Shown here piece after piece: positions 16,282 through 24,738 of a DNA stretch of 33,108 nt. The DNA comes from Bacillota bacterium (lineage in GTDB: Bacteria; Bacillota_I; Bacilli_A; Erysipelotrichales; Erysipelotrichaceae). The notes beneath the pieces were generated by a model. The model was not told where the DNA came from and ran no database searches. It saw nothing but the letters and a program-made list of their open reading frames with translations. Each line of letters starts with the position of its first letter. Position 1 is the first letter of the stretch. The DNA lies in assembly GCA_023426935.1 (NCBI GenBank), contig JAEZBR010000009.1:1-33108 (forward strand), written 5' to 3'. The position numbers were made by a program, and so were the translations under genes.

Positions 16282-17557
16282 ACCGACTTTTAAAATTATT
16301 ACTTTAGGCTGTAAAGTAAATGCGTTTGAATCGGAAGAATATGCCGAAGAACTTATCAGAAGAGGGTATCAGAAGACTGAGGAGAAAGCTGAAATCTATC
16401 TTATCAATACCTGTGCGGTAACCAACATTGCGGCTGGTAAATGTCGTCAACGAATTCATGCCATCCGGCGGGATAATCCTGAGGCCTTGATTGCTGCGAT
16501 CGGTTGTTATGTTCAGTTATGTCGGAATGATCTAACAGTTTTTTCCGGTTGTCAGGTAATAATCGGAACCCACGATAAAGAAAAAGTCGGGGAAAAGATT
16601 GATGAAGCTTATCGCCACAAAACTGATTTTATCGCGGTCAGCGAAAAAAATGAGACGGTTCTACATAATCAGGAAATCGAACACTTTTTTCTGACCAGAG
16701 CATATCTCAAGATTCAGGATGGTTGTAACCAATTCTGTACTTATTGTACGATTCCTTTAGCTAGAGGCAGGGAAAGAAGTTTACCATACGATCAGGCCAT
16801 CACTCAAGCTAAAAAATTAATATCTCCGCAGCATCAGGAATTAGTCTTAACCGGAATACATACTGGAAGATGGCAGGATAATTCGCAACAATTAAGCGAT
16901 TTAATCGAGGGATTATTGACTGAAATTCCGGAACTAAAACGTTTAAGACTATCTTCGATTGAAATGAATGAAGTAACCCCAAAGATCATTGAAATCATGG
17001 CCAAGGAGCCGCGTTTCGCTCATCACTTACATATTCCTTTGCAATCCGGAAGTAATCAAATATTGAAAGAAATGCATCGTCCTTATACTTTCCAAGAGTA
17101 TAAAGAAAAGTTGGAATATATAAAAAATAAGATTCCGAATATCTCGATTAGCTGTGATATCATCGTCGGTTTTCCCGGCGAGACAACGGAAATATTTGAA
17201 GAAATTAAGCATAATTTACAACTGTTACCCTTAAGTTTCTATCATGTCTTTCCTTATTCAATTCGTAACCATACACTGGCAGCAACCTTACCTAATCAAA
17301 TAGACGGAAAGACAAAAGCCGCCAGAGTCCATGAATTGACTAATCTTTCAGCAAGAAGTTATAATTACTATCAGTCAACTAGACTCAATCAGGAAGCGGT
17401 CGTCTATGTTGAAAGTAAACAGGGAGAGTATTGGTTCGGACACAGTTCGGACTATCTGCCGGTATACTTTATTTCCGAAACTGATGTTTATGGTCAGTTT
17501 ATTCCGGTCAAAATTACTAAAACCGCTCAAGGAAAAGTATTCGGGGAAAGGATTTAA
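16274..17557 (+). CDS. mtaB: tRNA t6A37 methylthiotransferase MtaB
   Basis: Radical-SAM enzyme that converts t6A37 to ms2t6A37 in tRNAs for ANN codons. It has 427 residues. The UPF0004 domain carries Cys residues in ITLGCKVNAFES, INTCAVTN and IGCYVQL; the radical-SAM core carries CNQFCTYC followed by ARGRERS; a TRAM-like C-terminal part follows. GCKVN and CAVTN are the MtaB-type variants, distinguishing it from miaB at 1497 (GCQAN, CAIREN). It overlaps rluB by 8 nt, and murE follows with no gap. Confidence 0.93.
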   Translation: MRKPTFKIITLGCKVNAFESEEYAEELIRRGYQKTEEKAEIYLINTCAVTNIAAGKCRQRIHAIRRDNPEALIAAIGCYVQLCRNDLTVFSGCQVIIGTHDKEKVGEKIDEAYRHKTDFIAVSEKNETVLHNQEIEHFFLTRAYLKIQDGCNQFCTYCTIPLARGRERSLPYDQAITQAKKLISPQHQELVLTGIHTGRWQDNSQQLSDLIEGLLTEIPELKRLRLSSIEMNEVTPKIIEIMAKEPRFAHHLHIPLQSGSNQILKEMHRPYTFQEYKEKLEYIKNKIPNISISCDIIVGFPGETTEIFEEIKHNLQLLPLSFYHVFPYSIRNHTLAATLPNQIDGKTKAARVHELTNLSARSYNYYQSTRLNQEAVVYVESKQGEYWFGHSSDYLPVYFISETDVYGQFIPVKITKTAQGKVFGERI

Positions 17558-19012
17558 ATGCAACTATCAAGTTTGTTTGAAGGCGCACCTAAAACAGAGA
17601 TTAAATCGTTAATGAGTGATTCGCGAATAAAGAGTAACAAAGCTTTATTTTTTTGTCTTAAAGGATTAGTTACCGATGGACATCGCTTTGTGACTCAGGC
17701 GAAAGAGAATGGAGCAATAGCGGTCGTTTATTCCGATGAGTTTGAATACTATGATCCGGAATTAGTCTATATTAAAGTAACCGATGTGTTAGATACTTTG
17801 AATCAGATCGCGGCGCGTTTTTATCATTACTGCACTAAGCATATGACGATTTTCGGCACCACCGGCACGAATGGAAAAAGTACCATCGCCTGGGTCACCA
17901 AATATTTAGTAAATCATTTTGAACCAACCGGTTATATCGGAACCATTGCGATCATATATGGAGATCAGGTTAAAGAAGAACATCTGACGACCCCGGAAGT
18001 CATCTACTTACATCAGACGATGTATGATATGTATAAAGCCGGAATGAAAGCCGTATCTTTAGAAGTTTCCAGTCAGGGATTAGATATGCATCGATGTGAT
18101 TCTATCGATTTTAATTGTGCAATCTTTACCAATCTGACCCATGAACATCTCGATTATCATTTAACCTTTGAGAATTATTACCAGGCTAAATTAAGATTAT
18201 TCAAGATGTTGGGAGAAAAGGCACCGGCAATTATCAATGTCGATGATCCTTTCGGCGTTAGATTAGTTAAAGATACAACGGGACGTCCCGTAACTTATTC
18301 ATTAAATAATCCGGCTGATTATCAAGCCAAGAAAATTCAGTTATATGCGGATCATACGGAGTTTGTCTTAGTGACTGCAGATGCCCAATATCCCGTTAAA
18401 ACTAATCTACTAGCGATGTTCAATGTTTATAATCTCTTGGCTAGCTTAGTCGGAGTACATGAAACTTTAGGTTATTCCTTCGAAGAGCTGATTCCTTTGT
18501 GCGAAAATATTCCTCAAGTCTGGGGCCGAGTCGAAAAAATTAATGAAGGCCAGGATTTCAATGTCTTCGTTGATTACGCTCATACCCCTGACGGAATCGA
18601 AAAATTGATGACTTTTATCCGGACAATTACGCCACCGGATAAACGAATTATTGCGGTATTTGGCTCTGCCGGAGGTCGTGATACGAAGAAACGCCCGGCA
18701 ATGGGGATGATTGCGGATAAATATTGCAACATTATTATTCTGACCAGTGAAGATCCCCGAATGGAAAACCCGGAAGAAATCGCCAAGCAGATTCAGAAAG
18801 GTATTAAGAATAATACCAGCATGATTATCGTTGATCGTTATGAGGCGATTCGTCAAGGCATTGAATTAGCGAATACAGGAGATACGGTCGTGATTTTAGG
18901 CAAAGGTGACGAGACTTTCAATGCGGTAAAAGGAATTCAAACACCGTGGATGAGTGATCCTTTGGCGGCTAAAAGTGCGATCGCCCAATATAAGTCCGAA
19001 CAAGAGGACTAG
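17558..19012 (+). CDS. murE: UDP-MurNAc-tripeptide synthetase MurE
   Basis: Cytosolic ligase adding the third amino acid of the peptidoglycan stem peptide. It has 484 residues. The N-terminal UDP-binding domain has SDSR-like residues (MSDSRIKSNKALFFCLKG). The central ATPase has GTTGTNGKST; the carbamylated-Lys region is ENYYQAKLRLF. The C-terminal domain holds the substrate motif, here EDPR at 398-401. Meso-DAP enzymes usually have DNPR, in which the Arg binds the extra carboxyl; Lys enzymes usually lack the Arg. EDPR keeps the Arg but changes the first two residues, so the added residue (meso-DAP or lysine) is open. GGGGAAAGG precedes the start. The gene is outside a division/cell-wall cluster, next to mtaB. 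Confidence 0.93.
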   Translation: MQLSSLFEGAPKTEIKSLMSDSRIKSNKALFFCLKGLVTDGHRFVTQAKENGAIAVVYSDEFEYYDPELVYIKVTDVLDTLNQIAARFYHYCTKHMTIFGTTGTNGKSTIAWVTKYLVNHFEPTGYIGTIAIIYGDQVKEEHLTTPEVIYLHQTMYDMYKAGMKAVSLEVSSQGLDMHRCDSIDFNCAIFTNLTHEHLDYHLTFENYYQAKLRLFKMLGEKAPAIINVDDPFGVRLVKDTTGRPVTYSLNNPADYQAKKIQLYADHTEFVLVTADAQYPVKTNLLAMFNVYNLLASLVGVHETLGYSFEELIPLCENIPQVWGRVEKINEGQDFNVFVDYAHTPDGIEKLMTFIRTITPPDKRIIAVFGSAGGRDTKKRPAMGMIADKYCNIIILTSEDPRMENPEEIAKQIQKGIKNNTSMIIVDRYEAIRQGIELANTGDTVVILGKGDETFNAVKGIQTPWMSDPLAAKSAIAQYKSEQED

Positions 19013-19023
19013 GAGAAAAAAAC

Positions 19024-19677
19024 ATGGAAATTGCAAAGTATATCGATCATACGTTACTAAAAGCGGATGCGACCAAAGAAAAAATTATTCAATTATGTAA
19101 TGAAGCTAAGGAGTATCATTTCGCTTCGGTTTGTGTCAATGGCTGCTGGGCAAAAGAATGTGCCGAACAATTGAAAGATTCCGATGTCAAGGTATGTTGC
19201 GTTATCGGTTTTCCGTTAGGGGCGATGAGTACCGAAGCTAAAGCCTATGAAGCTCAACTATGTGTTAAAGACGGTGCGCAAGAAATCGATATGGTGATTA
19301 ATATTGGTGAAGCTAAAGATGGTAATTGGGAATATGTCAGGAAAGATATTAAGGCCGTTAAAGATGCGATTAAAGATAATTTATTGAAAGTAATTATCGA
19401 AGCTTGTTTATTGACCGATGAAGAAAAAGTAATGGCTTGTAAGATGGCAATGGAAGCTAACGCAGATTATGTTAAAACTTCGACTGGCTTCTCAACTTCC
19501 GGAGCAAAAGTCGCCGATGTCGCCTTAATGAAAGCAACGGTTAAAGATAAACTATTGGTTAAAGCGGCTGGTGGCATTCATTCTTATGCGGATTGTTTGA
19601 AGATGATTGAAGCCGGAGCTTCCCGAATTGGAGCGAGTGCCGGAGTAAAAATTGTCGAAGAAGCGAAAAATCAGTAA
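19024..19677 (+). CDS. deoC: Deoxyribose-phosphate aldolase
   Basis: Cleaves 2-deoxyribose-5-phosphate to glyceraldehyde-3-phosphate and acetaldehyde, feeding deoxynucleoside carbon into glycolysis. It has 217 residues. The Schiff-base Lys151 is in YVKTSTGFSTSGA; other conserved blocks are YIDHTLLKADAT, VIGFPLGAM, EIDMVINIG and VKAAGGI. AGGAG lies before the start. It works downstream of the phosphorylase at 12960 after phosphopentomutase, which is not in the window. It closes this gene run; the next gene has its own promoter, and no clear hairpin terminator is seen between them. Confidence 0.96.
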   Translation: MEIAKYIDHTLLKADATKEKIIQLCNEAKEYHFASVCVNGCWAKECAEQLKDSDVKVCCVIGFPLGAMSTEAKAYEAQLCVKDGAQEIDMVINIGEAKDGNWEYVRKDIKAVKDAIKDNLLKVIIEACLLTDEEKVMACKMAMEANADYVKTSTGFSTSGAKVADVALMKATVKDKLLVKAAGGIHSYADCLKMIEAGASRIGASAGVKIVEEAKNQ

Positions 19678-19692
19678 ATTTCACGGTTAAAG

Positions 19693-19721
19693 TTGCATTT
19701 TTAATTCAGCTTGTTTATAAT
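19693..19721 (+). promoter_or_regulatory. Sigma-A-type promoter for rpsU
   Basis: TTGCAT (19693-19698) and a perfect TATAAT (19716-19721) are separated by 17 bases. Transcription would start about 25 bases before the rpsU ATG, leaving room for the GGGAGGG ribosome binding site. Confidence 0.82.
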
Positions 19722-19753
19722 TTGAATGCTTATTTCAGGAAGGGAGGGTAGTT

Positions 19754-19936
19754 ATGCCAAAAGTAGTGTTGAAGGAAAATGAAGGCCTTGATGATGCGTT
19801 AAGACGGTTCAAGCGTCAGGTTTCCAGAAACGGAACCCTTGCTGAAGCTCGGAAGCGTGAGTATTATGTTAAGCCTGGTGTCCGCAGAAAACTTAAGTCT
19901 GAAGCGGCCAGAAAAGCCAGAAAGAAGAAGTACTAA
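19754..19936 (+). CDS. rpsU: 30S ribosomal protein S21
   Basis: Small-subunit ribosomal protein of 60 residues, very basic. It has the family blocks VVLKENEGLDDALRRFKRQV and KREYYVKPGVRRKLKSEAAR, and ends in a KARKKKY tail. A strong GGGAGGG ribosome binding site precedes it. It is transcribed alone from its own promoter and ended by its own hairpin terminator, fitting a highly expressed ribosomal gene. In many Firmicutes rpsU is followed by yqeY and then phoH; yqeY is absent here and two transport/hydrolase genes lie in between. Confidence 0.96.
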   Translation: MPKVVLKENEGLDDALRRFKRQVSRNGTLAEARKREYYVKPGVRRKLKSEAARKARKKKY

Positions 19937-19959
19937 GAAGCCTAACGGCTTCTTTTTTT
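19935..19959 (+). terminator. Rho-independent terminator of rpsU
   Basis: The perfect 8-bp stem AAGAAGCC (19935-19942) / GGCTTCTT (19947-19954) has a TAAC loop and ends in a run of seven Ts (19953-19959). It overlaps the rpsU stop codon. Confidence 0.9.
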
Positions 19960-19960
19960 A

Positions 19961-19989
19961 TAGCCATCTAGGTAATTTAGGCTTATAAT
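19961..19989 (+). promoter_or_regulatory. Promoter for the hydrolase-transporter pair
   Basis: TAGCCA (19961-19966, 4 of 6 matches) and a perfect TATAAT (19984-19989) have a 17-base spacer. It starts directly after the rpsU terminator and about 50 bases before the hydrolase start. Confidence 0.65.
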
Positions 19990-20009
19990 ATGAAAAATTG
20001 GAGGCAACT

Positions 20010-20981
20010 ATGATTGATCGTAAAGAAATGGTGGTTTTAGGGAATTTTCCCCAGCAGATTCACATTAAAGGGATGACTAATAACAACCCTATATTATTGT
20101 TTCTACATGGTGGACCAGGGGTATGCAACCGCCACACGGTTATGACCACTAATAACGATCTGCTGGATGCTTTTACGATTGTTGCCTGGGACCAAAGAGG
20201 TTCCGGTGGTTCGTATTCAAACTGCGATGTCAATACACTGACAATTGATCAGATGGTCTCTGATGCCAACGAATTAGTTAATTGGTTATGTAAGGAATTT
20301 AAGAAAGAAAAAATCTTTATCATCGGTGGCAGTTGGGGCTCGGAATTAGGGACCTGGTTAGCTTATCGTCATCCCGAACATTTAGGGGCTTATGTTGGAT
20401 TTGGCCAAGTAGTAAACGGAGCTGAGAATGAAAGACTGAGTTATGAGTTTGCCTTAGAACAAGCTAAAGCCCATAACGATGAAAAATCTCTGGAAATTCT
20501 CGCGAAGATCGGGGAACCGGTTAATGGCGTTTATAAGGGTGGCTTTGACGGGATGATGGCTCAAAGAAGAGTCATGATGAAGTATGGCGGCTATTCACAA
20601 AATGAAAAAAAGCGTTCTTACTTTCAAGCTATGGTCGTTCCGATTTTAGCTTCTAAGGAATATTCTCTGAGTGAACTAATCGGTTATATCAAAGGTTATA
20701 AGTTTGTGTTGAAGAAGATGTGGCCGGAAGTCGGAGCCACCGATCTTACTAAAACCTGTACTCAATTTAAGATTCCGATGTTTATCTTCGATGGTAAATT
20801 AGATATGAATACTCCAGCTTCCTTAGTTCAAAATTACTTCGATTTGATTGAGGCTCCGCAAAAAGAATTAATCTGGTTTGAGAATTCCGGACACAATCCC
20901 TTGAGTGATGAACCCAAGCGATTCAAGAGCCTCTTAAGAAAATATCTACTGGATATTGCCGCAAAGGAGAAAGGCTTATGA
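20010..20981 (+). CDS. Alpha/beta hydrolase, proline iminopeptidase-like
   Basis: Serine hydrolase of 323 residues in the alpha/beta fold. ATG 20010 follows TTGGAGG; a TTG at 19998 in frame is less likely. Signatures: the oxyanion block HGGPG near residue 33, WDQRGSGGS, and the nucleophile elbow GGSWGS with Ser108; Asp265 (in GKLDMNTP) and His295 (in NSGHNP) complete the triad. HGGPG, DQRG and GGSWG together are typical of the prolyl aminopeptidase/S33 group, but members also act on esters and amides, so the substrate is unknown. No signal peptide is seen, so it is cytosolic. It overlaps the transporter gene by 4 nt, suggesting it processes what that transporter brings in. Confidence 0.85.
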   Translation: MIDRKEMVVLGNFPQQIHIKGMTNNNPILLFLHGGPGVCNRHTVMTTNNDLLDAFTIVAWDQRGSGGSYSNCDVNTLTIDQMVSDANELVNWLCKEFKKEKIFIIGGSWGSELGTWLAYRHPEHLGAYVGFGQVVNGAENERLSYEFALEQAKAHNDEKSLEILAKIGEPVNGVYKGGFDGMMAQRRVMMKYGGYSQNEKKRSYFQAMVVPILASKEYSLSELIGYIKGYKFVLKKMWPEVGATDLTKTCTQFKIPMFIFDGKLDMNTPASLVQNYFDLIEAPQKELIWFENSGHNPLSDEPKRFKSLLRKYLLDIAAKEKGL

Positions 20982-22384
20982 GCCAAACTAACGATGTTTA
21001 TCAGGTAAAACCATTAAAGAAGTCCGAGAAACTTGGCTTTTTGACTTTCTCGACCGCAAATAATATCGTCTTTTCATTCAAGAGCAGTTATTATCTTTTC
21101 TTCCTGACGGATGTGTTAAAAATTAATGTTGCGACCGCCGGAATAGTAATTGCGATCGGAACGGTTTGGGATGCAATTAATGATCCGTTAGTCGGATATA
21201 TGGCTGTCAATCATAAATTTAAAAATGGTGAAAAGTGTCGGCCGTTTGCCTTATGGGCTGCTGTGCCATTGGCAATAACCGTCGTTTTACTATTTACTAA
21301 TTTTCATCTGGCGAACAATGCGGCTGCTTTAATCGCCTTGATTATTTATTTACTATTTGAATTAATGAATACCTTTATTTCGATTCCCTATAATTCAATG
21401 GCTTCCTTAGCTACTGATCGGGATAGTGATCGTCGTTCAATTAATGTTTATCGTAATCTAGGTGGATGTTTCGGTACCATGATTGGCGCTCTGGCTTGTT
21501 TCCCGTTACTAAAACTATTCGGCGCCATGGATAGTTCACATAATCTAATCGATGCGACCAGTTCTTCCGGTTTCTTCAAGACGGCTTTAGTCATGGGCAT
21601 TATAATCACTATCGGGTCTTTGACTCATTACTTCACAACGAAGGAAAGAGTTAAACAAATTAGAGACGATGAATCAAAATTAAGTTTTAAGACAATTACG
21701 AAAATGTTAGTTAAGAATCGGAATTTTATCATGAATACACTTTATATAATGTGTTACAGCGTCGCTACTAGTTTAATGCTGACAGATGTAGTCTATTATG
21801 CCAAAGTCGTTTTAGGCTCTTCTGGAGCTACGACAATGATTCAGGCGGTTTATTTATTAGCTTCAATCGTAGCATCTTTCCTTGTAAGTCCGATCGATAA
21901 GAAGTTTGGCCGACAGAATACCATGATTATAGGTGCTGTGATCTTAATTATCGGTAAGTTCTGGTTCCTTGCTCAACCAACAAGTGTATTGGCAATCTAT
22001 TCGGTTGCTTTAACCGTAGGCTTTGGAATGACAATAGCGTTTGTCATGTTCAATACCAACCGCAACACGATCGTTGATCTAGTTGAATGGAAAGAAGGAA
22101 GACGCTTGGATTCGATGGTTTCCACGGTCGATAACTTAGCGGTCAAATTAATGCAAGCCTTAGCCTTATTAGGAAACTCCGCTTTATTGGCCGTAGCCGG
22201 TTATAATGCGAATTTAGTAAGTCAGCCTACCAGTGTTAATAATATGATTACGGTTTTAATCGGTTGGATTCCTTTAATTTTAGCAGCCTTGATGCTGGTA
22301 GTTTGTATTAATTTCCCGATTGAAAAAGATATGAAGAAAATGAATGAAGAAAAAGAATTAGCGTTAAAAGCTAATAACAAATAG
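20978..22384 (+). CDS. GPH-family cation symporter (MelB-like, MFS superfamily)
   Basis: Inner-membrane transporter of 468 residues with about 12 hydrophobic segments. The N-terminal half has the family block FLTDVLKI followed by TVWDAINDPLVGYM; the two Asp residues match the cation-binding Asp region of MelB-type carriers. A charged cytosolic loop (TDRDSDRRSINVYRNLGG) follows in the usual place. Known members carry glycosides, pentosides or glucuronides with Na+ or H+. No glycoside hydrolase is nearby; the partner gene is the S33-like hydrolase just upstream, so the substrate could be something other than a sugar. It ends 9 bases before phoH, which may be co-transcribed. Confidence 0.88.
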   Translation: MSQTNDVYQVKPLKKSEKLGFLTFSTANNIVFSFKSSYYLFFLTDVLKINVATAGIVIAIGTVWDAINDPLVGYMAVNHKFKNGEKCRPFALWAAVPLAITVVLLFTNFHLANNAAALIALIIYLLFELMNTFISIPYNSMASLATDRDSDRRSINVYRNLGGCFGTMIGALACFPLLKLFGAMDSSHNLIDATSSSGFFKTALVMGIIITIGSLTHYFTTKERVKQIRDDESKLSFKTITKMLVKNRNFIMNTLYIMCYSVATSLMLTDVVYYAKVVLGSSGATTMIQAVYLLASIVASFLVSPIDKKFGRQNTMIIGAVILIIGKFWFLAQPTSVLAIYSVALTVGFGMTIAFVMFNTNRNTIVDLVEWKEGRRLDSMVSTVDNLAVKLMQALALLGNSALLAVAGYNANLVSQPTSVNNMITVLIGWIPLILAALMLVVCINFPIEKDMKKMNEEKELALKANNK

Positions 22385-22393
22385 GAGGATAAA

Positions 22394-23338
22394 TTGGCAA
22401 AAGAAGTAATGGACTTAACGGATTTAAGCGCGGATGAGCGCCGGGAATTATTCGGACCGCAGGATAGTTATTTAAAAATAATTCAGGACGTATTCAAACA
22501 ATCAATCTATTTGACCGAAGATTTTTTGATTATCAATAACGATGAAGTCGATGTCAATCCGATCAACAATACTTTGCAGGATATTCTAAACTTAATTAGG
22601 AAAAAACAGAGTTTTACTAATGTCGATGTTCAGAAGATTGCCGAATCATATGCGGATGGCAGCAATGAAGGAAATCATAATCTATATGACAAACCTTTAG
22701 GTCGAAGTTTTGAACACAAATTGATTTATCCTAAGACTGCCAATCAGAAAATATTGGTCGCAACTTTAGAATCGAAGGATATGACCTTTGCGATTGGTCC
22801 AGCCGGAACCGGTAAAACGTTCTTGTCGGTGGTATATGCGATAAGTTGTTTACGAGCTGATATGGTCAAAAAAATCATTATCACGCGTCCGGTTGTGGAA
22901 GCCGGAGAGAGTTTGGGCTTTTTGCCTGGTGATCTTGAGGAAAAAATCGATCCGTATTTAAGACCGATCTATGATTCTTTAGATTATCTATTATCCGCCC
23001 CAGGCCGAATTCACTTGATGGAAAAAGGAGTAATCGAGATTGCTCCCTTAGCTTATATGCGGGGAAGAACCTTAGACGATGCAATTATTATTTTGGACGA
23101 AGCCCAGAATACGACTAAAATGCAAATGAAGATGTTCCTAACTAGGATGGGCTTTAATTCTAAGATGATCATTACCGGTGATATTACCCAGATTGATTTA
23201 GCCAAAGGAAAAGAATCCGGTCTAAACGACGCCTTTGAGCGATTAAAAGGAATCAGCGAGATTGGCTTTGTGACCTTGGATAACCGAGATGTCGTTAGAC
23301 ACGCATTAGTAAAGACTATTTTAGAGCGTTATCAATAA
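22394..23338 (+). CDS. phoH: PhoH-like ATPase (YbeZ family)
   Basis: P-loop ATPase thought to act in RNA metabolism with YbeY. It has 314 residues. The TTG start is supported by AGGAGG ending 5 bases before it and by the family-like N-terminus. Walker A is GPAGTGKT (135-142), with the block IIITRPVVEAGESLGFLPGDLEEKID split around it, and Walker B is AIIILDEAQN. The C-terminal GDITQIDL is also conserved. In Bacillus phoH is followed by pgpH (yqfF) and ybeY; here pgpH is absent and two other genes intervene before ybeY at 25152. Confidence 0.94.
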   Translation: MAKEVMDLTDLSADERRELFGPQDSYLKIIQDVFKQSIYLTEDFLIINNDEVDVNPINNTLQDILNLIRKKQSFTNVDVQKIAESYADGSNEGNHNLYDKPLGRSFEHKLIYPKTANQKILVATLESKDMTFAIGPAGTGKTFLSVVYAISCLRADMVKKIIITRPVVEAGESLGFLPGDLEEKIDPYLRPIYDSLDYLLSAPGRIHLMEKGVIEIAPLAYMRGRTLDDAIIILDEAQNTTKMQMKMFLTRMGFNSKMIITGDITQIDLAKGKESGLNDAFERLKGISEIGFVTLDNRDVVRHALVKTILERYQ

Positions 23339-23343
23339 GCTAT

Positions 23344-23372
23344 TTGCGTAATGTTTCTAGATTTGATATATT
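23344..23372 (+). promoter_or_regulatory. Promoter after phoH, for the leader ORF and CNNM gene
   Basis: TTGCGT (23344-23349) and TATATT (23367-23372) have a 17-base spacer. Transcription would start near 23379, just before the ribosome binding site of the leader ORF. Confidence 0.6.
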
Positions 23373-23398
23373 AATTGCCGTAAGGATGGTGTTTAAAT

Positions 23399-23458
23399 TT
23401 GGATACAGACCCTATAAGGTTAGAGATAGTTAATGATTTCCCGGGATACTTAAGATGA
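23399..23458 (+). CDS. Possible 19-residue leader peptide coupled to the CNNM gene
   Basis: This TTG-started ORF encodes MDTDPIRLEIVNDFPGYLR. It is well placed: AAGGATGGTG (23382-23391) lies 7 bases upstream, and its stop overlaps the CNNM start as ATGA (23455-23458), so translation of the two would be coupled. The peptide is rich in Asp/Glu and Pro. Opening residues like MDTDP also resemble the N-termini of some HlyC/CorC-type proteins, so it could instead be a former or frameshifted N-terminus of the CNNM protein; no slippery site is seen. It does not resemble a known protein otherwise. Confidence 0.5.
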   Translation: MDTDPIRLEIVNDFPGYLR

Positions 23459-24726
23459 TGAACGACACGGGAACTTTATTGTTATTGGTAGTACTAATCA
23501 TTTTATCTGCGTTCTTTTCCGCCGCAGAGACGGCATTTTCTTCATGTAATCGCATTAGATTAAAAAATCTAGCAAATCGTAATAACTCCAAAGCGGTATT
23601 AGTATTAAAGCTATTGGATAATTACGATAAATTACTGACGACGATTTTAGTCGGCAATAATTTTGTTAATATTGCTTCTGCTTCCATTGCTGCCAGTCTG
23701 TTTGTGAAGTGGTTTGCGGCTAGTGGAACGGCGCTATCAACAATTGTTACGACAATCGTAATTTTGATTTTTGGCGAAGTAACCCCCAAGGCTTTAGCTA
23801 AACGCTTAGCCGATCAGATGTGTTTAAATTTCTCCGGTATAATTTATTTTCTGGTTATAATTTTTACTCCGTTGACCTATGCGTTTGGAGCGATAAAAAA
23901 ACTATTGGATCGTCTGACTAAGAATGCCAGTTCAAATGATACTTATACGAATGATGAATTAATAACCATGGTCGACGAGGTTGAAAAAGAAGGTGCCTTA
24001 GAGGCCGATGAAAGTGAATTAGTTCGTTCCGCCATCGAATTCAATGACTTGGATGTTCGCGATATCTTGACCCCAAGAATTGATGTTATCGCAATTAACA
24101 AAAACAGTTCGATTGATCAGATTAAAAAAACTTTCGAAAATAACCCATTCTCCCGGTTACCAGTTTATGAGAAAGATATCGATCATATTATCGGATTCAT
24201 TCACGAAAAGGACTTCTTTATTTCCATCGATAATAACAATTTCAATATCGATGCCATCTTACAGAAGCTGATTGTTGTACCGCAAAGTTATTCTATGATC
24301 GATGCCCTAAAATTGCTGCAGAAGAGTAAAGCCCATTTAGCAATCGTTGTTGATGAATATGGGGGAACGCAAGGCATTGTAACGATGGAGGATATCCTTG
24401 AAGAATTAGTCGGAGAAATTTGGGACGAGCATGATCATGTCGAACATGAAATTATCGAAATCAAACCGAACACTTGGATCTTAGAAGGAACTTGTTCCCT
24501 AGTTGAAATGTTCGATGCGATTCCAAACCACGAAGATGATGCGGATAAATTTGATTCGGATACCGTCGGCGGATTCATTTCCGAAATTCTTGAACGTTTA
24601 CCGCATAAGAATGAAATACTGTATTATCGCGATCTAAAAATAACCGTTTTGGAAGTTAATGATTGGGCAGTTAAAAAGGTCGAAGTAGTTAAGCTTAATC
24701 AGGATGCCGAAAATAACGAAGATTAA
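23455..24726 (+). CDS. CNNM/CBS-domain transporter (hemolysin C/CorC family)
   Basis: Membrane protein of 423 residues in the family that includes the Mg2+ efflux proteins MpfA and CorC and animal CNNM. The N-terminal DUF21 domain holds about four hydrophobic segments and the signature LSAFFSAAETAFSS, then TILVGNNFVNI and IFGEVTPKALAKR. A CBS pair follows (from about residue 200, with LTPRIDVIAI and VVDEYGGTQGIVTMEDILEE), then the C-terminal CorC_HlyC domain. A Mg2+ or divalent cation export role is inferred from the family. ATG 23455 or 23458 is possible; only GGGA lies upstream, which agrees with coupled translation from the leader ORF. It sits between phoH and ybeY, an unusual place. Confidence 0.9.
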   Translation: MMNDTGTLLLLVVLIILSAFFSAAETAFSSCNRIRLKNLANRNNSKAVLVLKLLDNYDKLLTTILVGNNFVNIASASIAASLFVKWFAASGTALSTIVTTIVILIFGEVTPKALAKRLADQMCLNFSGIIYFLVIIFTPLTYAFGAIKKLLDRLTKNASSNDTYTNDELITMVDEVEKEGALEADESELVRSAIEFNDLDVRDILTPRIDVIAINKNSSIDQIKKTFENNPFSRLPVYEKDIDHIIGFIHEKDFFISIDNNNFNIDAILQKLIVVPQSYSMIDALKLLQKSKAHLAIVVDEYGGTQGIVTMEDILEELVGEIWDEHDHVEHEIIEIKPNTWILEGTCSLVEMFDAIPNHEDDADKFDSDTVGGFISEILERLPHKNEILYYRDLKITVLEVNDWAVKKVEVVKLNQDAENNED

Positions 24727-24738
24727 GGAATAATTAAT

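Noticed and set aside
18467..18856. 129-codon minus-strand ORF inside murE
   Set aside because: It is a shadow of the murE coding frame; the + strand shows conserved MurE motifs throughout.
19990..20013. Short upstream ORF (ATG to TGA, 7 codons) overlapping the hydrolase start
   Set aside because: Its ATG lies directly after the -10 box and before the expected transcription start, so it would not be in the transcript.
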